A DNA stretch of 64,000 nucleotides from Acetobacteraceae bacterium H6797. GTDB lineage: Bacteria > Pseudomonadota > Alphaproteobacteria > Acetobacterales > Acetobacteraceae. This document shows positions 25,139 through 34,019 of this stretch, one piece after another. How positions within the stretch are numbered: position 1 is the first letter of the stretch; each line of letters opens with the position of its first letter. Made by a program: the position numbers and the translations under genes. The DNA lies in the NCBI GenBank assembly GCA_015223225.1, contig JADFCQ010000005.1:372001-436000 (forward strand), given 5' to 3'. The notes below the pieces were generated by a model, which made no database searches, was not told the origin of the DNA, and worked only from the letters and a program-made list of their open reading frames with translations.

Positions 25139-27964
25139 TTAATGCGCCTGGGCCCAATTGGCGCCCCAGCCCAGCTCCGCCTTCAGCGGCACGCGGAGCA
25201 CGGCCACGCCTTCCATGATGCGCTGGACGAGCTCGCCCGTCGCCTCGCGCTCGGCCTCCGGCACCTCGAAGACCAGTTCGTCATGCACCTGGAGCAGCAT
25301 ACGCGCCGAGAGCCCGGCATCGGCCAGCGCCTTAGGGATGCGCACCATGGCCCGCTTGATGATCTCGGCCGCGCCACCCTGGAAGGGCGCGTTGATGGCC
25401 GCGCGCTCGGCATTGCCGCGCCGGGCCATCTCCTTGGCCTGGATGCCGTCGATCCAGAGCTTCCGGCCGAAGGGCGTCTCGACGAAGCCGTTGATGCGGG
25501 CGTCTTCCTTCAGCTTCTCCATGCAGGCGCGGATGCCGGGATATTGCCCGAAATAGGCATCGATGATGCCCCGCGCCTCACCCGCCGGAATGCCCAGCCG
25601 CGCGGCCAGGCCGAAGGCGGACATGCCGTAGATGATGCCGAAATTGATGGTCTTGGCGCGGCGGCGGGCTTCCTTATCCACCTCCGGCAGGGGGATCTTG
25701 AAGATTTCCGAGGCCGTGCGGGCATGAATGTCCTGCCCCTCGGCGAAGGCCTCGCGCAGTGTCGGCACCTCGGCCAGATGGGCGAGCAGCCGCAATTCGA
25801 TCTGCGAATAGTCGGCAGCCAGCAGCACATTGCCCGGCGCGGCGACGAAGGCGCGGCGAATGCGCACACCCTCCTCGCTCCGGATGGGAATATTCTGCAG
25901 GTTCGGCTCGCTGGAAGCGAGGCGGCCGGTCGAAGTCGTGGCCATCGAATAGTCGGTATGGACGCGGCCATCCCCCGCGATCTGCCCGGCCAGGGCGACC
26001 ACATAGGTCGACTGGAGCTTCTGCAGCTGCCGCCAGTCCAGGATCATGCGCGGCAGGGCATGGCCCTGGGCGGCGAGGTCTTCCAGCACCGAGGCATCGG
26101 TGCCCCAGGCGCCGGTTTTGGTCCGCTTGCCGCCCGGCAGCTTCATCTCGTCGAAGAGGATTTCACCAAGCTGCTTGGGCGAGCCCAGGTTGAAGCCGCG
26201 CCCGACCAGATCATGGATATTCCGCTCCATGATGGCCATGCGCTGCGTGAAATCCTCACCGATGCGGCCCAGCTCGGCGCCATCGACCTTGATGCCCGCC
26301 TCTTCCATGCCGCGCAGCACGGTCACCATGCGGCGCTCGATGGTCTCATAGGTGGCCAGCGCCTTCTCCACGCGCAGGCGCGGCTTCAGCGCCTGCCAGA
26401 GGCGCAGCGTGACATCGGCATCCTCGGCGGCATAGGCGGTGGCGCGGTCGATCGCGACGCGGGCGAAAGGCAGGCGGTTGCGGCCCGTGCCCGTCACCTC
26501 GTCATAGCTGATGCAGCTATGGCCGAGATGGCGCGAGGCGAGCTCGTCCATCCCATGCCCGTGCCGCCCGGCATCGAGGCTGTAGGAGATCATGAGCGTG
26601 TCATCGACCGGCGCGACGCTCAGCCCGCCATTGGCCTCGCGGCCCAGCACCTTCAGATCGTATTTGGCGTGGTGCAGGATCTTGAGCACCGACGGGTCTT
26701 CGAGCACCGGCCGCAGCGTCTCGATCACGGGGCCCGGTTCGAGCTGCGTCGGCGAGCCCAGCTCGGCTTCGTGCCGCAGCGGGATATACCAGGCGCGGCC
26801 CGGCGCGGTGGCGAGCGAGATGCCGATCAGGCTGGCATTGAGCGCGTCGAGGCTGTCGGTTTCCGTGTCGATCGCGAGCAGGCCGGTGGTCTGGGCCTCC
26901 GCGATCACCTCGGCGAGCAGATCGCTGGTCAGGATGGGCTGATAGCCGCCGAACGGCACCGCCTCACCCTGCGGCGCAACGGCCGGAGCGGCGGCGGCAT
27001 CGGCCTCACCGTTGAAGGTGTCGGGTGGCGGGGGAGCGAGCGAGGGCGCGGGCTGATGCCAGGCGGGCTGGCTTGCAGCCGGCCCCTGCCCGTCTTCCAG
27101 CCCCAGCCGCGTCACGATGCTGCGGAAGCCCTGGGCGCGCAGGAAGGCGGCCAGGCGGCCCGGCTCAGGCGCACGGGCGGCCAGTTCCTCCACCGGGCAA
27201 GGCAGCGGCGCATTCTCGTCGAGCAGCACGAGCCGGCGGCTGATCCGCGCCTTCTCGGCATGTTCGATCAGCGATTCGCGCCGCTTGGGCTGCTTGATCG
27301 TATGGGCGTTGGCGAGGAGGTTCTCGAGATCGCCGAACTCATTGATGAGCGTCGCGGCCGTCTTGATGCCGATGCCGGGCACGCCGGGCACATTGTCGGT
27401 CGCATCGCCCGCCAGTGCCTGGACATCCACGACCTTGTCCGGCGCCACGCCGAATTTCTCGTAGACCTCCGGCGCGTTGATCGGCTTCTGCTTGATCGGG
27501 TCCATCAGCGACACGCCGTCGCGGACCAGCTGCATCAGGTCCTTGTCGGAGGAGACGATGGTGACGCGCCCGCCCGTCTCGACGAAGGCCTTGGCATAGG
27601 CGGCGATGAGGTCATCGGCCTCGAAGCCCATTTTCTCTACGCGCGGCACGCAGAAGGCATCCGTCGCCTCGCGGATCAGCGCGAATTGCGGGATCAGCTC
27701 CGGCGGCGGCTCGGGGCGATGCGCCTTGTAGTCGGGATAGATGTCGTTGCGGAAGGTGCGCCGGTCGGAATCGAAGACCACGGCCAGATGCGTCGAGGCG
27801 TGGCGCGAAAGGAAATTCGCGATCATGCCCGTGAAGCCATAGACGGCATTGACCGGCGTGCCGTCGGGCCGCGTCATCGGCGGCAGGGCATGGAAGGCCC
27901 GGAAGATATAGCCGGAGCCGTCCACCAGGATGAGGTGCGGCTGCTCGTTCTGGGTCTCGGCCAT
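25139..27964 (-). CDS. polA: DNA polymerase I
   Basis: A 941-residue replication/repair polymerase with all three domains. The 5'-3' exonuclease (about 1-310) has FDSDRRTFRNDIYPDYKAHR, FEADDLIAAYAK, SSDKDLMQLV and GIGIKTA. The 3'-5' proofreading domain (~340-530) keeps LAIDTETDSLD and YAAEDADVTLRL, so it should be active. The polymerase (~560-941) has DYSQIELRLLAHL (motif A), RRRAKTINFGIIYGMSAFGLA (O-helix, motif B) and QVHDELVFEV (motif C). A ~50-residue Pro/Ala-rich insert around residues 300-345 links the first two domains. The very long open frame on the opposite strand is a GC-codon artefact. Confidence 0.97.
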   Translation of the reverse strand: MAETQNEQPHLILVDGSGYIFRAFHALPPMTRPDGTPVNAVYGFTGMIANFLSRHASTHLAVVFDSDRRTFRNDIYPDYKAHRPEPPPELIPQFALIREATDAFCVPRVEKMGFEADDLIAAYAKAFVETGGRVTIVSSDKDLMQLVRDGVSLMDPIKQKPINAPEVYEKFGVAPDKVVDVQALAGDATDNVPGVPGIGIKTAATLINEFGDLENLLANAHTIKQPKRRESLIEHAEKARISRRLVLLDENAPLPCPVEELAARAPEPGRLAAFLRAQGFRSIVTRLGLEDGQGPAASQPAWHQPAPSLAPPPPDTFNGEADAAAAPAVAPQGEAVPFGGYQPILTSDLLAEVIAEAQTTGLLAIDTETDSLDALNASLIGISLATAPGRAWYIPLRHEAELGSPTQLEPGPVIETLRPVLEDPSVLKILHHAKYDLKVLGREANGGLSVAPVDDTLMISYSLDAGRHGHGMDELASRHLGHSCISYDEVTGTGRNRLPFARVAIDRATAYAAEDADVTLRLWQALKPRLRVEKALATYETIERRMVTVLRGMEEAGIKVDGAELGRIGEDFTQRMAIMERNIHDLVGRGFNLGSPKQLGEILFDEMKLPGGKRTKTGAWGTDASVLEDLAAQGHALPRMILDWRQLQKLQSTYVVALAGQIAGDGRVHTDYSMATTSTGRLASSEPNLQNIPIRSEEGVRIRRAFVAAPGNVLLAADYSQIELRLLAHLAEVPTLREAFAEGQDIHARTASEIFKIPLPEVDKEARRRAKTINFGIIYGMSAFGLAARLGIPAGEARGIIDAYFGQYPGIRACMEKLKEDARINGFVETPFGRKLWIDGIQAKEMARRGNAERAAINAPFQGGAAEIIKRAMVRIPKALADAGLSARMLLQVHDELVFEVPEAEREATGELVQRIMEGVAVLRVPLKAELGWGANWAQAH

Positions 27965-28078
27965 GCTCGGCCCTCCTTCCGCCCCGGCAACCGGCCGGGG
28001 GATGCGCCCGCGCGGCGCGGCAGGGCGGTGTTCAACGCGGCCACCCCGCCGCCAGGCGATGGCGGGGCGGCGGAAATA

Positions 28079-28303
28079 TCAGTGGTGGGCGTCGTTCCCG
28101 GCGCCGGCAGCCAGCACATAGGTGCGCGAGCAATAGGGGCAGGTGATCTCGCTGCTCTCGATGCGCAGCGAAACGCGCGGATGACCAAGCGGCCCGCCGC
28201 CGCCATCGCAGGAGGTGAGGCGCGAGGTGACCTCGATGCGATCGCTGGGCGTCACGCCCTCAACCGGCTGGGGCGCGTAGCCCGTGATCTTGGCGTCGCG
28301 CAT
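28079..28303 (-). CDS. zf-CHCC zinc-finger domain protein (NDUFS6-like)
   Basis: A 74-residue protein with a CHCC zinc motif: C32 (TSCDGGGG), H41 (GHPRV), and C55-PY-C58 (ITCPYCSRTYVL). This matches the zf-CHCC domain found free-standing in alphaproteobacteria and as the mitochondrial complex I subunit NDUFS6. A role in respiratory complex I is suggested by the eukaryotic homologue, not shown here. It lies 114 bp upstream of polA on the same strand and is divergent from the lipoprotein hydrolase. Confidence 0.85.
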   Translation of the reverse strand: MRDAKITGYAPQPVEGVTPSDRIEVTSRLTSCDGGGGPLGHPRVSLRIESSEITCPYCSRTYVLAAGAGNDAHH

Positions 28304-28433
28304 GGCGTATCCTGTCTCTGCAAGAATTCCTGACAGCGCCATCATAGGGCGGAAGCCCATGCTGGGGAACCTCCTCGCAATCTCACGGGAAATCTTCCCT
28401 TGCGGCCTCCCGCCGGACGGCCATCTTTGGCGC

Positions 28434-29423
28434 ATGACGCGCTGGCTGACGACCTGCCTGACGACCTGCTTTCTGGCCCCACTCCTGCTCGCCTGTACGC
28501 CGCGCGAAATGCCGGCCGGCCCCATGACCGGCCCACCGCGCCTCGAGATGGGGGCCGGCGCCGAGAGCGGGGCGATCGTCGCGAGCGACGGCGCGCGCCT
28601 GCCGCTGCACCAATGGGCGCCGCCGGAAGGCGAGGCGCCGCGCGTCGTCATCCTCGCGCTGCATGGGCTCAACGACTACAGCGTCAATATGATGGACGAG
28701 AGCGGGCCGCTGCTCGCGAAGGGCGGGGCGCTGGTCTACGCCTACGACCAGCGCGGCTTCGGCAAGGCCCCGAATCGCAGCTTCTGGGCGGGGGCCGAGA
28801 CGCTTGCCGCCGATGCCATCGCCGCCGGGCGCCTGATCAAGGCCGCGCATCCTGGCCTGCCCCTCGTGCTGATGGGCGAGAGCATGGGCGGCGCGGAGGC
28901 GCTCTGGATCGCGGGGAGCGAGGGGCCCCTCCCCTTCGACGGCATCGTCGCCACCACCCCGGCCCTCTGGGGGCGCGCCTATATGCCCGCCTGGATGCAG
29001 GACCTGCTCTGGCTCGGCGCCCATAGCGTGCCGCAACTCGGCTTCTATGGCGCGGCGCCGGGTGTGGTCGCCAGCAGCGATGACCGGGCGCTGCGCCGCT
29101 TCGGCACCGACCCGCTGACTCTCAAGACGACAAGGATCGACATGATCTGGGGCGTGGTGGACCTGATGGACCGCGCCGTCGCCGCCCTGCCCCGCTGCTG
29201 CCGGGTTCCCACCCTCGTCATGACAGGCCAGCAGGACCAGATCGTCCCGCGCCATGCAATCCAGGCGGCTCTCGCCCAGGTACCGACGGGGGCGCGTTAC
29301 ACCCGGATCGACTATCCCGACGGCTATCACCTGCTCCTGCGGGACAAGATCAGGGAAAAGGTGGCGCAGGATCTGCTCGACTGGGCCATGGCGGCGCCCC
29401 ATCTGCCGGCGACGGCGCCGTAA
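28434..29423 (+). CDS. Lipoprotein alpha/beta hydrolase (lysophospholipase/monoglyceride lipase type)
   Basis: A 329-residue lipoprotein. The signal ends in a lipobox APLLLAC near residue 21. The hydrolase domain resembles serine aminopeptidase S33/hydrolase_4: RVVILALHGLNDYS (oxyanion region), YAYDQRGFGKAPN, the nucleophile in LVLMGESMGGAEA, VMTGQQDQIVP (acid) and DGYHLLLRD (histidine). It would act on lysophospholipids or monoacylglycerols at the periplasmic face. The start at 28434 is chosen because it opens directly into the signal peptide. Confidence 0.83.
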   Translation: MTRWLTTCLTTCFLAPLLLACTPREMPAGPMTGPPRLEMGAGAESGAIVASDGARLPLHQWAPPEGEAPRVVILALHGLNDYSVNMMDESGPLLAKGGALVYAYDQRGFGKAPNRSFWAGAETLAADAIAAGRLIKAAHPGLPLVLMGESMGGAEALWIAGSEGPLPFDGIVATTPALWGRAYMPAWMQDLLWLGAHSVPQLGFYGAAPGVVASSDDRALRRFGTDPLTLKTTRIDMIWGVVDLMDRAVAALPRCCRVPTLVMTGQQDQIVPRHAIQAALAQVPTGARYTRIDYPDGYHLLLRDKIREKVAQDLLDWAMAAPHLPATAP

Positions 29424-29489
29424 CGGACCCAGTAACCGCAGGGAACCGTATTTTACCATTGTCCATCTCGAAAACGCCCGAGCAGGGAT

Positions 29490-29515
29490 GGAACCTTTGA
29501 GCGGGGGCGGTCATT
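29490..29515 (+). promoter_or_regulatory. Possible EcfG-type stress promoter
   Basis: GGAAC at 29490, 17 bases, then CATT, close to the alphaproteobacterial general stress pattern GGAAC-N16/17-CGTT. A similar GGAAC-N17-CATC lies at 29442-29467. The site is about 100 bp upstream of the glycine-zipper lipoprotein. Confidence 0.3.
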
Positions 29516-29618
29516 TAATCGACGGATTTCAGCCATGATCGCGCCGTCTTACGGTGGCTGCCTTCCATCCTGGCCGAGGCCATGCCCGCGGCCCATCCGT
29601 TAAGTTGAGGACACGACG

Positions 29619-30263
29619 ATGCGTCAGACGATGGGTATTCCCTCCGCCCGAAACCATGCGGGAGCGGTTCCGCTGCTGCGACTGGCGCCCGCCGTTCTGC
29701 TGCTGGCCGGTGGCCTTGCCGCCTGTGCCCCGGTCGCGACCAACACGACCTATACGGCGGCAGGCATCGGCCGGACGCAATATGTCGAATATGGCACCAT
29801 CATCGCCATGCGCCCTGTGACCGTACAGGGCAGCCCGGGCGGTGTCGGCACCGTCGCCGGCGCGGCGGCGGGCGGCATCGCGGGCTCCTTCATCGGCGGC
29901 GATCCGCGCTCGAACCTGCTCGGCGCGCTGGGCGGCGCGATCATCGGCGGCGTCGCGGGCAATGCCATCGAGCGCGGCGCGACAACCGGCCAGGCGATCG
30001 AATTCACCATCCGCACTGCGCAGGGCGATATCGCCCTGGTGCAGAGCAATGAGGAAAACCTCCAGGTCGGCGAGCAGGTGCGCATCCTGAGGGGCGAGCG
30101 CACGCGGATCAGCCGCGACGTCGCCGTGCCGCCGCCGGGCGCCTATCCGCCCCCCTCGACCACCTATCAGACTCCGGGCTACCCGCCGCCGGGCTACCAG
30201 CCGCCGGCCTACCCGCCGCAGCCCGCCTATCCTGACCCCAACTACCCGCCGCCGCGTTACTGA
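29619..30263 (+). CDS. Glycine-zipper outer membrane lipoprotein (SlyB / 17-kDa antigen type) with Pro-Tyr tail
   Basis: A 214-residue lipoprotein. The lipobox is GLAAC at about residue 36. The glycine-zipper 2TM segment follows (GAAAGGIAGSFIGG and GALGGAIIGGVAGNAIE), then a short beta domain (IEFTIRTAQGDIALVQSNEE, VRILRGERTRIS). The last ~45 residues are a low-complexity tail of Pro-Pro-Gly-Tyr and Tyr-Pro repeats, not usual for SlyB. It probably sits in the outer membrane and contributes to envelope integrity. A hairpin follows the stop. Confidence 0.82.
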   Translation: MRQTMGIPSARNHAGAVPLLRLAPAVLLLAGGLAACAPVATNTTYTAAGIGRTQYVEYGTIIAMRPVTVQGSPGGVGTVAGAAAGGIAGSFIGGDPRSNLLGALGGAIIGGVAGNAIERGATTGQAIEFTIRTAQGDIALVQSNEENLQVGEQVRILRGERTRISRDVAVPPPGAYPPPSTTYQTPGYPPPGYQPPAYPPQPAYPDPNYPPPRY

Positions 30264-30276
30264 GGCACGTAACTCT

Positions 30277-30310
30277 GCCGTATCGATGCCGCATTCGGCG
30301 TCGATACGGC
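30277..30310 (+). terminator. Long hairpin after the glycine-zipper lipoprotein
   Basis: A 14-bp stem (GCCGTATCGATGCC / GGCGTCGATACGGC) with one G-U-type wobble and a six-base loop. There is no T run, so it may be Rho-assisted or may protect the mRNA 3' end. Confidence 0.5.
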
Positions 30311-30464
30311 TATCCGTGCCCGCGCGAGCGCGTAATCGGCACCTCTGCCATGCCCAGGCGATTAATTTAATGCCTTGGAGGATGATGTCGCTTGCGGATA
30401 GACAGCCCGCCCTGCTGACATGTCGCTGCGAGATCGAATTTTATATCACTGGAGATTTCTGCCG

Positions 30465-31892
30465 ATGACCGATGCCGTGATCGCCGATGTTGGTAGTGCC
30501 GGGGGCCTTGCCGGCTCCGCGCTGCCCCTGATCGGCGTGCGCGGGGACGGTCTCGAAGCCGCCCTTTCGGCGCTGCCCGCCGCCCAGGCCGCCTTCGTGC
30601 GGGCCCAGGGTTTCAAGGCCGCCGCCGGCGCTCTTCAGCTCCTGCCGGGCGACACCGGCCTGGCCGGCGCCCTGCTGGGCCTGGGCGAGGCGGGCGATTC
30701 GCCCTGGACCTATGGCGGCCTGCCCTATGTCCTGCCCGAGGGCAGCCTCTGGCGCCTGGAGGGCGCTGCCGAGGCGGCGCCCGCCGCGCTCGGCTGGGCG
30801 CTCGGCGCCTATCGCTTCACCCGCTATCGCAAGGCGAGCCGGATGCCCGCCCGCCTCGTCGCACCCGGCACCGAGGCGAGCCTTCAGATGGCGGAAGCTA
30901 TCTGCCACGGCCGCGACCTCATCAATACCCCCGCTTCCGACATGGGCCCGGGCGAACTGGCCGGTGCCGCCGCGGCGTTGGCCGAGGCCTGTGGCGCATC
31001 CTGCGAGATCATCGAGGGCCAGCCGCTCGACGCAGGCTTCCCCTGCCTCGCCACCGTCGGCCGCGGCGCCACCGCCGAGCGGGCGCCGCGCGTGGCCGTG
31101 TTGCGCTGGACGGCGCCGGGCGGGGAGAAGGCGCCCCTGATCGCGCTCTGCGGCAAAGGCGTCTGCTTCGATACCGGCGGGCTCGACCTCAAGCCCCCTT
31201 CCGGCATGCTGCGCATGAAAAAGGACATGGGCGGCGCCGCGACGGTGCTGGCCCTGGCCGAAAGCCTGATGCGGGCGAAAGTGCCCTGCCGCCTGCTGGT
31301 GCTGATCGGCGCGGTGGAGAATGCCGTCTCGGCCGCCTCCTTCCGGCCAGGGGACATTTTGCCCACTCGCTCCGGCAAGACGGTGGAGATAGGCAACACC
31401 GACGCCGAGGGCCGCTTGGTCCTCGCGGATCTGCTGACCTATGCCTGCGAGCATGAACCGGCGCTGATCATCGACTGCGCGACCCTGACGGGAGCGGCCC
31501 GCGTTGCCCTGGGCCCGGACCTTCCCGCCCTCTTCAGCAATGACGATGCCTTCGCCGCGGCTTTTCTCGCCGCCGGTAAATCCGTCCACGACGCCGCCTG
31601 GCAATTGCCGTTGCATGCCGGTTACGATTCGTGGCTCGACAGTAGCGTGGCAGATTTTAACAACGTCTCATCGAAACCAATGGCAGGTTCTGTCGTTGCC
31701 GCCTTGTTCCTAGAACGCTTCATTACAAAAACTACAAAGTGGGTTCATCTAGATCTTTACGCCTGGAATGATTCCACGCGCCCCGGCAGGCCTGAAGGCG
31801 GAGAAATTCAGGCAATGCGAGGCTTGCATGCCGGTATTGTTACTTTGCTGAGTAGCGTTTTTGGGAACGGATCGGTATCGACTGGGGCTTAA
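30465..31892 (+). CDS. Leucyl aminopeptidase family (M17) peptidase
   Basis: A 475-residue cytosolic aminopeptidase. The catalytic domain shows ALCGKGVCFDTGGLDLKP, MKKDMGGAA and the M17 signature NTDAEGRLVLADLLTYA with metal-binding aspartate and glutamate, then the DCATLTGAA strand. It releases N-terminal residues from peptides. Start at 30465 is preferred (GGAGAT ribosome site); an ATG at 30420 would add 15 residues. The last ~85 codons (from about 31630) are plainly AT-richer than the rest, with codons such as AAA, ACA, ATT and TTA that are rare elsewhere in the gene, while the protein motifs remain normal (VADFNN, WVHLDLYAWND). Confidence 0.9.
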   Translation: MTDAVIADVGSAGGLAGSALPLIGVRGDGLEAALSALPAAQAAFVRAQGFKAAAGALQLLPGDTGLAGALLGLGEAGDSPWTYGGLPYVLPEGSLWRLEGAAEAAPAALGWALGAYRFTRYRKASRMPARLVAPGTEASLQMAEAICHGRDLINTPASDMGPGELAGAAAALAEACGASCEIIEGQPLDAGFPCLATVGRGATAERAPRVAVLRWTAPGGEKAPLIALCGKGVCFDTGGLDLKPPSGMLRMKKDMGGAATVLALAESLMRAKVPCRLLVLIGAVENAVSAASFRPGDILPTRSGKTVEIGNTDAEGRLVLADLLTYACEHEPALIIDCATLTGAARVALGPDLPALFSNDDAFAAAFLAAGKSVHDAAWQLPLHAGYDSWLDSSVADFNNVSSKPMAGSVVAALFLERFITKTTKWVHLDLYAWNDSTRPGRPEGGEIQAMRGLHAGIVTLLSSVFGNGSVSTGA

Positions 31893-32017
31893 ATTCTTCC
31901 GATGAGAATCGGATAACTGCTACCCGGAGCACCGCCGGGGACCCGGATTTGGACCGGCGGAGATCCGGCCGGTCCTTCGCGCAACAACGGCGCGCCACAA
32001 GACGAAAGGAATTTTTT

Positions 32018-32419
32018 ATGCCCGTTCACACGAATCCCGACCAGCTCGTCGGTATCCTCCGCGATACGACCGTCGCCCTGGTCCGTCGTGACGGCCCGGA
32101 TCTCTCGGCCCGCCAGCTCGGCGTGTTCCTGACGGTGTACCTGAACGAGGGCCCGCACACGGTTCGCGGCCTGGCCGCGGCGTTGAACGTCTCCAAGCCC
32201 GCCATCACCCGCGCGCTCGACCGCCTCGGTGAGCTGGACCTCGCCCGCCGCAAGACCGACCCGCAGGACCGCCGCAGCGTGCTGGTGCAGCGCACGGTGA
32301 AGGGCGCCGCCTATCTGCGCGAGACGCGCACGATCATGGCCGAGGCCTATGCCGCCGCCCGCGCGACCGCCCCGAGCGAGCCCGCGAACAGCGAGCAGGC
32401 CGCCCGCAAGGCCGGCTGA
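32018..32419 (+). CDS. MarR-family winged-helix regulator
   Basis: A 133-residue DNA-binding protein. The winged helix covers LSARQLGVFLTVYLNEGPHTVRGLAAALNVSKPAITRALDRLGELDLARRKTDPQDRRSVLV, the last part being the typical MarR wing. The dimerisation helices are short and the C terminus is Ala-rich. The start ATG at 32018 follows a good GAAAGGA ribosome site. It is monocistronic with its own terminator. The ligand and target are unknown. Confidence 0.87.
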   Translation: MPVHTNPDQLVGILRDTTVALVRRDGPDLSARQLGVFLTVYLNEGPHTVRGLAAALNVSKPAITRALDRLGELDLARRKTDPQDRRSVLVQRTVKGAAYLRETRTIMAEAYAAARATAPSEPANSEQAARKAG

Positions 32420-32446
32420 GCCTAGCTTTCTGAACCGGCATTTTAA

Positions 32447-32475
32447 GGCGGGGGAGCCATCCTCCGCCTTTTTTT
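32447..32475 (+). terminator. Rho-independent terminator after marR-type gene
   Basis: An 8-bp stem (GGCGGGGG / CCTCCGCC, with one wobble) is followed by seven T residues. Confidence 0.88.
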
Positions 32476-32553
32476 GCGCCTTCTCGCCGGAATTGCCCGC
32501 GAAATGGCCATTGCGGGAACGCCCTTCCCTGCCCTTCACCACCGCACGAGAAA

Positions 32554-32575
32554 AAACAGTCTTGCATGTTTGTTT
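32554..32575. promoter_or_regulatory. Probable operator of the TetR regulator
   Basis: An imperfect 22-bp palindrome centred on TGCA with outer arms AAACA and TGTTT lies 51 bp upstream of the tetR-type start. Size and position suit TetR autoregulation of the whole ABC operon. Confidence 0.45.
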
Positions 32576-32625
32576 TTGCGGGCCTTCACTCCCGGCATCA
32601 CGCCGACGCGAGGTTGCCCAAGAGC

Positions 32626-33258
32626 ATGCAGGCCAGTCCGCCCCGCCGCACCCAGGGAGCGAGGAGCGAGGAGACGCAGCGCCGCCTCCTCGAGGCGACG
32701 ATCGCCCTCCTGCTCGAGCGCGGCTACACACGGCTGACAACGCCTGACATCGCCCGCCGCGCCGGCGTCTCGCGCGGCGCGCTGACGCACCACTTCGCGA
32801 ATAAGGAAGACATCGTCGTCCGCGCCGTGGCCAACCAGCTGGAACGGGTCACGGCCGGGCTCCGCGCCTTCTGCGATGACTGCCCGCCGCAGCAGATGAA
32901 TACCGACACCGTCGTCGACTACCTGTGGTCGATGATGGCCAAGGGGCTTTTCTACGTGACGTTGGAATATCTGCCGGAAGCCCGCGCCAATGATCAGTTC
33001 CGGCAGCAATTATTGCCCGTGGTGCAGGAATTCCACGCCGCCCTGGATGCGATCTGGACCAGGCTTTCCGATCATTACGGCGTCGCTCCCGATGAGGCCC
33101 GCATCTCGATGAATACGACCATGTGCCTCTTCCGGGGCATGATTGCGCAGACGGTCCTGCGCGAAGACCCCGATTACTTCCGCCGCATGCTCGATTACTG
33201 GAAGACGCATCTGCGCACGAGCCTGGGCGGCAAGCGTTCCAAGGAGAAGGCAGCGTGA
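32626..33258 (+). CDS. TetR/AcrR-family regulator
   Basis: A 210-residue regulator. The N-terminal helix-turn-helix is clear: EETQRRLLEATIALLLERGYTRLTTPDIARRAGVSRGALTHHFANKEDIV. The C-terminal ligand domain has no recognisable specificity signature. The start at 32626 is chosen because the upstream extension crosses the AT-rich palindrome and promoter. Its stop overlaps the GTG start of the next gene (livG type), so it is first gene of the ABC-transporter operon and probably represses it until the imported compound is present. Confidence 0.88.
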   Translation: MQASPPRRTQGARSEETQRRLLEATIALLLERGYTRLTTPDIARRAGVSRGALTHHFANKEDIVVRAVANQLERVTAGLRAFCDDCPPQQMNTDTVVDYLWSMMAKGLFYVTLEYLPEARANDQFRQQLLPVVQEFHAALDAIWTRLSDHYGVAPDEARISMNTTMCLFRGMIAQTVLREDPDYFRRMLDYWKTHLRTSLGGKRSKEKAA

Positions 33259-34019
33259 GCGAGGCGCTTTCCGTTACCGGCATCACCCGCTCCTTCTTCG
33301 GCGTCGCGGCGCTGAACGGCGTGGGGTTCAGCGTGCCCCAGGGCAGCATCACCGGGCTGATCGGGCCCAATGGCGCGGGCAAATCCACGCTGCTGAACGT
33401 CGTCTCCGGCCTCATCACCCCCGACCAGGGCGAGGTGCGCTTCATGGGCGAGACGGTGACGCGGGAGAAGCCGCATAAGCTCGCCGCCCGGGGCCTCACC
33501 CGCACCTTCCAGGTGGCCCGCGGCTTCCCGAAGATGAGCGTCTTCCAGCACCTGATGCTCTATGGCCCGCGCCAGCCGGGCGAGAGCCTCTGGCAGGCGC
33601 CGATGTGGGGTGCAGCCGCCCGCCGCCGCGAGGAGGAACTCGCCGAGCGCGCCATCGGCATCGCCCAGCGCCTGCGCCTCTCGCATGTCATCGACAATCC
33701 CGTCACCGAGCTTTCCGGCGGTCAGAAGAAGCTCGTGGAAATCGGCCGCACCCTGATGGCCGAGCCACGCATGATCCTGCTCGACGAGCCCATGGCGGGC
33801 GTGAACCCCTCGCTGACGGCCGAGATCGCCTCGCACCTCGTCTCGCTCAATGCCGAGGGCATCACCCTCTGCCTGATCGAGCACGACATGGCGCTGATCA
33901 GGCAGCTCTGCTCCTACGTCGTCGTCATGGCCCAGGGCCGCACGCTGGTGACCGGCAGCTTCGACGAGGTGGTGGAGAATAGCGAAGTCCAGGAAGCCTA
34001 TCTCGGGAGGCGGTATTGA
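33255..34019 (+). CDS. Branched-chain amino acid-type ABC transporter ATPase (LivG-like)
   Basis: A 254-residue ATPase: Walker A GPNGAGKST, the LivG-specific FQVARGFPKMSVFQHLML region, signature LSGGQKK, Walker B MILLDEPMAGVNP, and the LCLIEHDM switch histidine. The start is GTG at 33255, overlapping the tetR-type stop by four bases; no ATG fits the N terminus. It pairs with the following LivF-like ATPase. Substrates of this family go beyond leucine and include amides, urea and aromatic acids. Confidence 0.92.
   Translation: MSEALSVTGITRSFFGVAALNGVGFSVPQGSITGLIGPNGAGKSTLLNVVSGLITPDQGEVRFMGETVTREKPHKLAARGLTRTFQVARGFPKMSVFQHLMLYGPRQPGESLWQAPMWGAAARRREEELAERAIGIAQRLRLSHVIDNPVTELSGGQKKLVEIGRTLMAEPRMILLDEPMAGVNPSLTAEIASHLVSLNAEGITLCLIEHDMALIRQLCSYVVVMAQGRTLVTGSFDEVVENSEVQEAYLGRRY

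Noticed and set aside
24914..28333. A very long open frame (over 1100 codons) on the plus strand
   Set aside because: It lies opposite polA and a MarR-GNAT gene. Its product is low-complexity, His/Arg/Gly-rich and matches no family, as expected for antisense frames in GC-rich coding DNA.
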